Source of the DNA: Schleiferiaceae bacterium
Lineage (GTDB): Bacteria > Bacteroidota > Bacteroidia > Flavobacteriales > Schleiferiaceae
Assembly (NCBI GenBank): GCA_030831045.1
Contig: JAURMB010000075.1
Location: 1 to 5,629 of the forward strand
Length of the DNA stretch: 5,629 nt
Direction of reading: 5' to 3'
This document shows positions 1 through 5,629 of the stretch, piece by piece. The position numbers were made by a program, and so were the translations under genes. The notes under the pieces were generated by a model. It was not told the origin of the DNA. It was given only the letters and a program-made list of their open reading frames with translations, and did no database searches. The stretch's first letter is position 1; each line of letters opens with the position of its first letter.

Positions 1-734
1 GGCGGAACAAACTGCCCCGTGGTCTGGGGCGATGCGGGGTTAACCGTCTGGTAGCTGGCGAGCTTTTGGGCCAAAAAGCGGTCGGAGACGTTGATTTTGT
101 TGCCGTTGCCGTCGACTACGTTGAAGCTTACGCGGTTTCCGCCAAACAAAATCACCTCGGTAACGGTCACGTTTTGCAGGTCCACGAAGGCGTTTTCCCA
201 CTGCTCACCCGTCGTAGGAATGTTGATGCGCTGAGGGTCGTTCAGGGCGCCCACAGGCACCACGGCCGGAGTCGGAACGGGGCGCGTGCCCAAAATCGTC
301 ATGCTGCTGGCGCTGGTGGCCTCAAGCTGGGTGCCGTTGTTGAAGGTCGACACCTTGCCGATGAACTGAATCAGGTCGCCGGGCATCAAGTACTCGACGT
401 TGGGTAGGGTAACCAGTTGGTTCTGCGCGTTGGTGTAGACGCCCATCACTTCCATTCCGCGGAACGGGCCGGCCGCCCCCTGGGCCGCCGTATCGACGAT
501 GAAGAAGAAGGGACGGTGTCCGCCCTGAACCGATCCCGACGGAACCTCGGAGACGTTGCCGGGCGTCACCACAATGCCAACGGTCTTAACAATCTGGCCT
601 TCAAAGCCTGAGGAGTCCTTGCAGGCCGCCAGTTGGGAGGGCGAAACGTACTGCAGCGTGGTAATCGGGTAGTAGGTTTGGGCCGCAGCAGTGAAACCGA
701 GCGCCGTCGCGAGAAGGGTGAAAATGTGCTTCAT
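1..734 (-). CDS. Secreted OB-fold protein, probable nuclease accessory (3' end cut by window)
   Basis: The frame reads from ATG at 734 and stays open to the window edge (244 codons visible), so the C-terminus is missing. Residues 1-18 form a signal peptide (KHIF, then a hydrophobic stretch ending TAAA before Q19), so the product is exported. Residues about 45-148 look like an OB-fold of the type found in YhcR/ExeM-like extracellular nucleases: TVGIVVTPG near 51-59, FFFIVDT near 76-82, GPFRGMEV near 89-96, then PGDLIQFIGKV near 118-128 and a GTQLEAT turn near 134-140. A Pro-rich linker (RPVPTPAVV, 151-159) leads to a second, similar unit starting WENAFVDLQNVTVTEV at 179-194 and continuing to NVVDGNGNKINVSD near 205-218. 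No catalytic domain is visible. The start lies 2 bases after the stop of the upstream gene, with no Shine-Dalgarno, which implies coupled translation. The missing end could carry a T9SS sorting domain or a further enzymatic domain. The OB-fold call rests on pattern recognition. Confidence 0.82.
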   Translation of the reverse strand, partial: MKHIFTLLATALGFTAAAQTYYPITTLQYVSPSQLAACKDSSGFEGQIVKTVGIVVTPGNVSEVPSGSVQGGHRPFFFIVDTAAQGAAGPFRGMEVMGVYTNAQNQLVTLPNVEYLMPGDLIQFIGKVSTFNNGTQLEATSASSMTILGTRPVPTPAVVPVGALNDPQRINIPTTGEQWENAFVDLQNVTVTEVILFGGNRVSFNVVDGNGNKINVSDRFLAQKLASYQTVNPASPQTTGQFVP

Positions 735-736
735 GG

Positions 737-2863
737 TTATTTAATCAGCGTAAAATGACCGGAATAGGACGCTCCGGTTTCGAGGTTGAGCACGGTGTAG
801 CGGTACAGGCCGTGCGAAATCATTTGGCGGTCTTTCGACAAAATGTCCCAAGCGTACTCGCCGCCAGCTAGAACGACGCGCTGCTCTTCGGGGTTGGCAA
901 ACGTGCGGAACCAACGCTGGCTCAGCTGGTCCGTTCCTTGGGCGTTGTGGTGCAGTACGTCGAGCAGGTCGCCGGCGGGCGAATGAATGCGGATTTCTGC
1001 CTGGGCGGGCAAATTGGCAAACATGAGGCGGCGGCTCTCGTCCTGAAAGGCGCTTTGGCCTTCCCAGGCGGCGCCGGCGTAGTAGGGGTTGGGGTAGACG
1101 TAGGGCGGATTTTCTGCCATCGTCGCACGGGCGGGGGTGCCTGCAAAAACCCGCGCGGAGCTCTGGGCAAAACTGGATTCCAGCGATTCGAGCTGGGTGT
1201 CGGGGTCTCCTTGGTCAAAGGCCGTCACCGCGACGGCTCGCTGCCAACCGTTGGGTACGTTTTCGAGGCGCACGTGGTAGCGGTAGGTCAGGCTGTCGCC
1301 CTGAAACTGCATGGGCTCCATGAGCTTAATCGATTCGAGTCCGGTTTCGTAAAACACGCCGTCGCCGCGCTGGTCCCATTCGCCGTAGAGGCGAAAGGTT
1401 TCGGCGGTGCGTTGGCTCGCGTCGACGTCAAAGCCGAGCTGGCTCACGTAGGCCCGGTAGCCCGCAAAGTCCTCGCGCTGGCTGATGGGGTCTACGCTGC
1501 GCTCGCTGCGGTCGGTCCAAAACAGGTCGATGAAGCCGTCGCCCGGCACGGCGCGCACCTGAGGGGCGTCGGGCGGACTGGGCAAAATGTAGCGCGTAAT
1601 CTCGCCGTTCCCGTCGAGGTCTTCGCCGGCGTCGAGCAGTCCGTTAAAGTTCTGGTCCTCGCCGTTGTAGCAGGTTTGGGCCCACTGGGCGTTGGCGCGG
1701 AGCCGGCTGCGCTGAATTTTGTTATTCACCGTGTTGGGTTGGCCGTCGTCGACCTTTTTGGCCAGCACAAACGCAAAAGCGAGCTTGATCTCGTCTCCGG
1801 GCGCAAAGTTCTGGAACGGCCCCACGCTCAGCAGGTCGCTGCGGTTGCCGGCGGCATTGAGCTGAGCCTGGATGTTGGCGCCGGTTCCGGCCGCGCAGGG
1901 CGCACCACTGGGATTGCTCCAGCAGGGGTCTTGGTTGAGCCCCTGGGTCATCTTCACGTAGCGTTGGTCGTCGGTTGTCGGAAAAAAGTACAGGGCCTGC
2001 CCCGAATTGTTAAAGATCCACGCTTGGTAGTGGTCGTCGAGGCCGTTCACGAGCGGGTGGTGAAATCCGGTTTTGTCTTCGGCACCCAAAAACTTTTGGC
2101 CAATGTAGGAATCCGTCCATCCCGGATCGCCCGTCGCGTCAAAACGGTAGGCAAGCTGCAGGCTGTCGTCGTAGCCGTTGCCACCCTGCTGGTAAAACAC
2201 CGCGCCGCCGGCCCCAGCGGGGGTGCGGTTGATGTTGCGCACCACCTTGTTGGCCCAAAGGGCCGCGTAAACGTCGTTGTAGGTTTCGATTCCCACATTT
2301 TTAAGCGTAACGTCCACAACCACAAAGAAGTCGCTAAACCGGTAGTTCCAGTTGTAGGTTGACATGTGCATCGAAATCCCCATCGGGGTCAGGTGGTTGC
2401 TGATGGGAATCGTCGTTCCCGGAACCAAAATGTTGGTGTCGACACAGGTCGCGCTGAAGTCCTGGTGCGAAACCGCGTTGGTGCGGTAGTTAGGGTGGTC
2501 CTTGAGCGACGAAGTCTCGCTGAGGCCGCTGGATGGGGTAAACTCAAATCCTCCTCGACCCGGCGCGTAGCCTTGCGGGGCGTCGTAGGCTGAAGTACTG
2601 ACTCGGATTCCGCCGCCGGCGTCGATTCCGCCCACCCAAATACCCGACTCAAACAGGTGCTCGGTACCCGAGCCTGCGGGGAACTCGCACGAGGGCGTTC
2701 CGGTGCCGTCGCGGTAGCCCCGAAACGCGTTGCCAAAGGTGCCCACGTTGGTGACGCTCAAGCGAACTTGGCCCGCCGAGGTGCTGCGCTCCTGAAAACT
2801 CTGCGCCGCACCTGCGAAGGTCAGGGTGCTGAAAATCAGGAGAAAAACGAGTAACCGGTTCAT
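737..2863 (-). CDS. Large secreted protein of unknown function with Ca-loop, FN3-like and T9SS-type C-terminal domain
   Basis: This is a complete 708-residue protein whose family I cannot name. Residues 1-20 are a clear signal peptide (NRLLVFLLIF, hydrophobic, ending AGAA before Q21). The N-terminal region has GTFGNAFRGYRDG (41-53), CEFPAGSGTEHLFESGIWVGG (C59 to G79) and a beta-rich SDFFVVVDVTLKNVG stretch near 177-192. A GDPGW...SYIGQKFLG stretch follows near 244-260. These resemble long uncharacterised secreted proteins of Bacteroidota and related phyla. Residues 403-414 (DQNFNGLLDAGE) match a 12-residue EF-hand/dockerin-like calcium loop, and 415-426 begin a second, poorer one (DLDGNGEI). 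A fibronectin III-like domain starts at PPDAPQVRAVPGDGFIDLFW near 428. From YVYPNPY (588-594) to the end (SGHFTLIK) is a FlgD-like/T9SS type A sorting domain, implying export across the outer membrane. The ATG overlaps the upstream nuclease stop as ATGA, and the stop is 2 bases before the OB-fold gene. It may be a structural or binding partner of the two flanking proteins. No catalytic residues were recognised. Confidence 0.9.
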   Translation of the reverse strand: MNRLLVFLLIFSTLTFAGAAQSFQERSTSAGQVRLSVTNVGTFGNAFRGYRDGTGTPSCEFPAGSGTEHLFESGIWVGGIDAGGGIRVSTSAYDAPQGYAPGRGGFEFTPSSGLSETSSLKDHPNYRTNAVSHQDFSATCVDTNILVPGTTIPISNHLTPMGISMHMSTYNWNYRFSDFFVVVDVTLKNVGIETYNDVYAALWANKVVRNINRTPAGAGGAVFYQQGGNGYDDSLQLAYRFDATGDPGWTDSYIGQKFLGAEDKTGFHHPLVNGLDDHYQAWIFNNSGQALYFFPTTDDQRYVKMTQGLNQDPCWSNPSGAPCAAGTGANIQAQLNAAGNRSDLLSVGPFQNFAPGDEIKLAFAFVLAKKVDDGQPNTVNNKIQRSRLRANAQWAQTCYNGEDQNFNGLLDAGEDLDGNGEITRYILPSPPDAPQVRAVPGDGFIDLFWTDRSERSVDPISQREDFAGYRAYVSQLGFDVDASQRTAETFRLYGEWDQRGDGVFYETGLESIKLMEPMQFQGDSLTYRYHVRLENVPNGWQRAVAVTAFDQGDPDTQLESLESSFAQSSARVFAGTPARATMAENPPYVYPNPYYAGAAWEGQSAFQDESRRLMFANLPAQAEIRIHSPAGDLLDVLHHNAQGTDQLSQRWFRTFANPEEQRVVLAGGEYAWDILSKDRQMISHGLYRYTVLNLETGASYSGHFTLIK

Positions 2864-4143
2864 CGAGGGACGGCAAATTTACGGCTTCCCGAGGGCGTGA
2901 GCACGTTGATGAGGGTCCATCCGCGCGATTCGGTAGTCAACGCCCATTCCGCTTGGCCAGCCGGCCAAACGGAGCGTTCGAGCACGCGCCCGGTGGCGTC
3001 AAAAACCTCGACGGCCCAGTCGCCTCCGAGTTCGATGCGCTTTAGGGTCCAGGCGCCCGAAGGCAAGCGCTGGAGTACGGCCGATTCGCGGTGTTCCGGC
3101 AACCCGATGCCCAAGCGCGCCACCTCAAAATCGGCGACTACGGGCAGGTGGTCCGACAGTTCATACAGGGCGGTGAGCACGTTGGACGGAACGGAATTGT
3201 TGGTGCCCGAATTGAGCGCTACGTTAAAATGGAGGCCGTCGTTGCCCAGCGGACGCAACGTGGCCGGCAGGTAGCGCAAGCGGGCCGACGAACTCAGCAT
3301 CGCCTGGTTGGTCAAAATGTGGTCGTAGCGGTCGTCGAGGCCCCCGCCCGAAAAGCAGCCGCTGTTGGTTTGCGCGTCGCGGGTGGATTGCGTGTGCATC
3401 GACGCAAAACTCCCGTTCGAGCTCCAGTTGCCGAGCTGATTTTCAGGATCAAAAAAGCGGACCGTTGCGTTGCTGTAGTTGAGCAGCTGCTGAAAGCCGG
3501 CCTCTTGGCTCTTGGGCATGTTCAGGTCGCCGCAGAGCACGTAGTGCGGGTCGCGCGGCTTAGTTGCCAAGTAGTTCATGATGGCCTCGGCCGTTTTTTG
3601 GCGGTCGGTGAGGTCCGTGGCCGTGTTGCCCGCTTTGAAATGCCCCGCAAACAGCGTAAAAAACACCGTGTCGGGATTCCAGGCGAGCAAGGAGTCTTTG
3701 TAGTAAAAGCGTATGACGTCAATTCCGCGCACCAAACTGTTGTTTTGCAGGTCGTTGCTAATAATTCCTTGTGCCTTTATGCCCAATTTGTTCTGGTCGT
3801 AGTACACCGCGTTGATGAGCGAGCTTCCGTTGGTGTAGAGGTCTGCGGCGGCCCATCGAGTTTCGCCGTTGGTGTTTAGGCACTGGCTGAGGATTCGGCT
3901 GTGGGCCGTGGAATTGCTGCCGTCTACCTCGTTGCACACCAGCACGTCGGGCTGGGCATGGGCGACCACCGTCTGCAGCCAGCCTTCTTTAGCTCCGGGC
4001 GGGTTGTTGCTCGAAGTGCAAAACGACGTAAACGCCCTAAAGTAGGTGAGGTTGTAGGTCATGATGCGCAGGTTTTCGGGACTCTGCGCCGCTAACGTGC
4101 TGCTAATCAGTAGACCAATAAAAAGTGCGGACCAGGGTTTCAT
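2860..4143 (-). CDS. Secreted endonuclease/exonuclease/phosphatase (EEP) family protein with T9SS-type C-terminus
   Basis: This 427-residue exported enzyme belongs to the EEP (DNase I-like) fold, which hydrolyses phosphodiester or phosphomonoester bonds with a divalent metal. All signature motifs are intact: RIMTYNL with N31, DVLVCNEVDGS with catalytic E72, FAGHFKAG with H168, CGDLNMP with D206 and N208, RYDHIL with D274, and LSDHLPVVADF with D331/H332. The core runs about 24-340. Residues about 345-427 form a small beta-rich tail (WAVEVFDATGRVLE, then WTLINVLTPSGSRKFAVPR), typical of a T9SS type A sorting domain. The frame is open back to an ATG at 4260, but the start at 4143 is preferred: it puts a signal peptide (KPWSALFIGLLISSTLAA, cleavage before Q20) at the N-terminus, and the 39 extra residues are charged and read through the promoter region. 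The stop overlaps the next start as ATGA. Substrate is not decidable from sequence; extracellular DNA, RNA or an organophosphate are possible. It is the first gene of a leftward unit divergent from a two-component system. Confidence 0.93.
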   Translation of the reverse strand: MKPWSALFIGLLISSTLAAQSPENLRIMTYNLTYFRAFTSFCTSSNNPPGAKEGWLQTVVAHAQPDVLVCNEVDGSNSTAHSRILSQCLNTNGETRWAAADLYTNGSSLINAVYYDQNKLGIKAQGIISNDLQNNSLVRGIDVIRFYYKDSLLAWNPDTVFFTLFAGHFKAGNTATDLTDRQKTAEAIMNYLATKPRDPHYVLCGDLNMPKSQEAGFQQLLNYSNATVRFFDPENQLGNWSSNGSFASMHTQSTRDAQTNSGCFSGGGLDDRYDHILTNQAMLSSSARLRYLPATLRPLGNDGLHFNVALNSGTNNSVPSNVLTALYELSDHLPVVADFEVARLGIGLPEHRESAVLQRLPSGAWTLKRIELGGDWAVEVFDATGRVLERSVWPAGQAEWALTTESRGWTLINVLTPSGSRKFAVPR

Positions 4144-4148
4144 CAACC

Positions 4149-4156
4149 CAAAGTTA
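4149..4156 (-). promoter_or_regulatory. Candidate -7 promoter element for the secreted nuclease operon
   Basis: The minus strand reads TAACTTTG, an exact match to the Bacteroidota -7 consensus TAnnTTTG. It ends only 5 bases before the ATG at 4143, so initiation a few bases downstream would give a leaderless or nearly leaderless mRNA. No TTG/TTTG -33 element lies at the usual distance upstream. This is a sequence match only. An alternative, poorer AT-rich word lies near 4204-4219. Confidence 0.45.
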
Positions 4157-4246
4157 GGTCGCGAAGGCCCGCCGCGATCGTGTTGCGAAAAGGTTAAATC
4201 CGCGATAAAAAATAGTAAACGGTGGAGCAGGCGACCCGAAAGCATG

Positions 4247-4254
4247 TACTTTTG
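4247..4254 (+). promoter_or_regulatory. Candidate -7 promoter element for the response regulator/kinase operon
   Basis: The plus strand reads TACTTTTG, an exact match to the Bacteroidota -7 consensus TAnnTTTG, 17 bases before the regulator ATG at 4272. Transcription would begin near 4258 and leave a 5' leader of roughly 14 bases with no Shine-Dalgarno. No -33 TTG/TTTG is seen upstream, which would fit an activator-dependent promoter or relaxed -33 recognition. In 256 strand-positions of this gap about 0.06 matches are expected at equal base frequencies, so finding two is unlikely by chance. Confidence 0.55.
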
Positions 4255-4271
4255 AAGCAATCACGCGCACC

Positions 4272-4952
4272 ATGGCTAAAAAACCAACCGTTCTCCTCGT
4301 GGACGACGACCCGGACATCCGGGAATTTGTGACCTTCAACCTCGAAAAAGAAGGATACGCGGTGGTTACCGCTAAAGACGGAGCCGAGGGCGTCGAAGCT
4401 GCCAAAAAGCACCGCCCCGACCTCATTTTGCTCGACGTGATGATGCCCGGAATGGACGGAATTGAGGCCTGCGAAGCCATTCGCTCCAACCCCGATATCG
4501 CGTCGACGCTCATTGCTTTTTTGAGTGCGCGCGGAGAGGACTACAGCCAAGTGGCCGGATTTGACGCGGGTGCCGACGACTACATCACCAAACCGATCCG
4601 TCCCAAAGTGCTGGTTAGCCGGGTCAAGGCCCTGCTGCGCCGCAACGGAAAAGACAGCGAGCCGGTCGGCAGCCTCGACCGCGGCGACTTGTCCATCAAC
4701 CTCGAGAAGTACCAAGTCTACCTCAAGGGCAACCTCATCGAGATGCCCCGCAAGGAGTTTGAACTGCTTCACCTGCTGGCGAGTAAGCCCGGAAAAGTTT
4801 TTTCGCGCGACTCCATTATGGACCGCGTGTGGGGATCTGAAGTCATCGTGGGCGGCCGCACGATTGACGTGCACATTCGCAAAATCCGCGAAAAAATCGG
4901 CGACGAAACCATCAAGACCATCAAGGGCGTCGGCTACAAATTCGAAGAGTAA
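4272..4952 (+). CDS. OmpR/PhoB-family two-component response regulator
   Basis: This 226-residue cytoplasmic transcription regulator has the usual length for the family. The receiver domain (about 5-118) has every expected residue: acidic pair D11/D12 in VLLVDDDPD, phospho-acceptor D55 in LILLDVMMPGMDG, S85 at the Thr/Ser switch position, Y104, and K107 in YITKP. The winged-helix DNA-binding domain (about 128-226) shows LIEMPRKEFELLHLLASKPG, VFSRDSIMDRVWG, the recognition-helix region GGRTIDVHIRKIREKIG, and the wing TIKGVGYKFEE. It starts at the first ATG (MAKKPTVLL), where homology begins. The partner kinase follows 9 bases after its stop, in the same frame, so the two form an operon. Phosphorylation of D55 by that kinase should drive dimerisation and binding to direct-repeat operators. 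PhoB-like specificity (phosphate) is plausible, but sequence alone does not separate it from other OmpR-type regulators, so no symbol is given. The divergent nuclease operon is a natural candidate target. Confidence 0.95.
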   Translation: MAKKPTVLLVDDDPDIREFVTFNLEKEGYAVVTAKDGAEGVEAAKKHRPDLILLDVMMPGMDGIEACEAIRSNPDIASTLIAFLSARGEDYSQVAGFDAGADDYITKPIRPKVLVSRVKALLRRNGKDSEPVGSLDRGDLSINLEKYQVYLKGNLIEMPRKEFELLHLLASKPGKVFSRDSIMDRVWGSEVIVGGRTIDVHIRKIREKIGDETIKTIKGVGYKFEE

Positions 4953-4961
4953 CTTCGGGGC

Positions 4962-5629
4962 GTGCTAGACCGTCCAGAACGCATTGCTTTTTTCATCGGA
5001 ACCCTGCTCGGGCCGGTGGTGTGGTTTGTCATGTTTGCCATGTTCGAGCTCGTGCACACCGACGACGGCGCCCTGCCGCTTCCCGTCACCGAGGTTCCCT
5101 ACCTCGAAATCACGCTGCTGAGCACGTTCATCGCCAGCGCTACGGCATTTTTGGCAGAATACCTGATCCGCAAGTTTCTGTATTCGAGACTGTTGAAAAT
5201 TTATAAGGTCATCTCCAACCCCGACCGCTACCAGACGTCGCTGATGGCTGACGCCGAAGAAATCGGTAAAGTAGAAATGGAAGTGGCCTCTTGGGCCCAA
5301 AAGAAAACCACCGAGCTCAGCAACCTTCAGGTGCGCGACGACGTGCGGCGCGAGTTTATTGCCAACCTGTCGCACGAGCTGCGCACCCCCATTTTCAACA
5401 TTCAGGGCTACGTGCTGACGCTTTTGGACGGAATTAAGGACCAAAAAGTCCGCAAGGAATACCTCAAAAAAGCGTCGCGCAACGTGGAGCGCATGATTCG
5501 CCTTGTGCAAGACATGGACGTGCTCGCCCGGCTCGAAGGCGACCAGCTCGTGCTGCAAAAAGAGCGCTACAGCCTCACCGAGCAAATCGAGGACGCCCTG
5601 GAGCAGATGTCGGACCGCATCGCCCAGCA
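4962..5629 (+). CDS. Membrane sensor histidine kinase (3' end cut by window)
   Basis: The first 222 codons are present; the ATP-binding domain lies beyond the window. GTG at 4962 is the first usable start after the in-frame regulator stop (4950-4952). It gives an N-terminus that leads directly into a membrane segment and has GGGG just upstream; an ATG at 5031 would fall inside that segment. Transmembrane helices are about 8-31 and 47-69, separated by only about 15 residues (HTDDGALPLPVTEVP). Positive charges (RKFLYSRLLKIYK) after the second helix place the rest in the cytoplasm. Residues about 70-130 are a charged, probably coiled linker with no room for a PAS domain. The dimerisation/phosphotransfer domain begins at FIANLSHELRTPIFNIQGY, with phospho-acceptor H138, and continues through NVERMIRLVQDMDVLARLE. 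The H-box resembles PhoR-like kinases common in Bacteroidota. It is the evident partner of the regulator just upstream. With almost no extracytoplasmic domain, it probably senses membrane state or a partner protein. Confidence 0.93.
   Translation, partial: MLDRPERIAFFIGTLLGPVVWFVMFAMFELVHTDDGALPLPVTEVPYLEITLLSTFIASATAFLAEYLIRKFLYSRLLKIYKVISNPDRYQTSLMADAEEIGKVEMEVASWAQKKTTELSNLQVRDDVRREFIANLSHELRTPIFNIQGYVLTLLDGIKDQKVRKEYLKKASRNVERMIRLVQDMDVLARLEGDQLVLQKERYSLTEQIEDALEQMSDRIAQ

Noticed and set aside
938..2362. A 474-codon open frame on the plus strand, opposite the 708-residue gene.
   Set aside because: It lies wholly antisense to a gene with a clear signal peptide, domain pattern and sorting domain. 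Its translation is Val/Ala/Gly-rich with no recognisable motif, as expected for the shadow of a GC-rich gene.
4153..4205. Imperfect direct repeat (GTTAGGTCGCGA at 4153 and GTTAAATCCGCGA at 4193) and a short inverted repeat TCGCG/CGCGA (4159-4177) as possible operators.
   Set aside because: The 40-base repeat spacing is far from the 11-base spacing typical of OmpR/PhoB boxes, the inverted repeat is only 5 pairs, and such CG-rich words are common in this sequence.
4144..4260. The longer version of the EEP protein starting from the ATG at 4260.
   Set aside because: It would bury the signal peptide about 40 residues inside, and the extra stretch crosses both candidate promoter words and shows no homology-like pattern.
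4194..4874. A 226-codon minus-strand frame opposite the response regulator.
   Set aside because: The plus-strand reading has all receiver and winged-helix residues. The antisense product has low-complexity Val/His/Gly content and no motif.
4965..5585. A 206-codon minus-strand frame opposite the histidine kinase.
   Set aside because: The plus strand encodes two membrane helices and a perfect H-box, so the opposite frame is a shadow.

Overview
The window looks like chromosomal DNA from a fairly GC-rich member of the Bacteroidota (judged by eye, GC is clearly above half). Four signs support this. Three consecutive proteins have Sec signal peptides, and the two whose ends are visible carry C-terminal domains of the type IX secretion (T9SS) kind. 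Two copies of the Bacteroidota -7 promoter word TAnnTTTG lie in the only intergenic gap. Shine-Dalgarno sequences are essentially absent. The histidine kinase H-box is of a type familiar from Bacteroidota PhoR-like kinases. I cannot name the genus or species.

Layout: the window consists of two divergent transcription units around a 128-base gap (4144-4271). Leftward (minus strand) runs a tightly packed three-gene unit. First is a secreted endonuclease/exonuclease/phosphatase (EEP) family enzyme (4143 to 2860) with a full set of catalytic motifs. Next is a 708-residue secreted protein of unknown function (2863 to 737) with a calcium-loop motif, a fibronectin III-like segment and a sorting domain. 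Last is a secreted protein with OB-fold-like domains (734 to beyond position 1), cut by the window edge. The first two genes overlap as ATGA, and the second and third are separated by 2 bases, so the three are very probably co-transcribed and translationally coupled.

Rightward (plus strand) runs an OmpR/PhoB-type response regulator (4272-4952), followed after 9 bases by a membrane histidine kinase (4962 to beyond 5629), cut by the window end before its ATPase domain. The kinase has two membrane segments and almost no extracytoplasmic sensor.

How they may work together: the leftward unit looks like an exported nuclease or phosphoesterase module. OB-fold domains like those seen fused to EEP domains in single-chain extracellular nucleases (YhcR/ExeM type) are here on a separate polypeptide, with an unknown large protein between them in the operon. 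The divergent two-component system could control this unit, for example under phosphate limitation, but that is inference from position only. No RNA genes, mobile elements, CRISPR arrays or convincing terminators were found.
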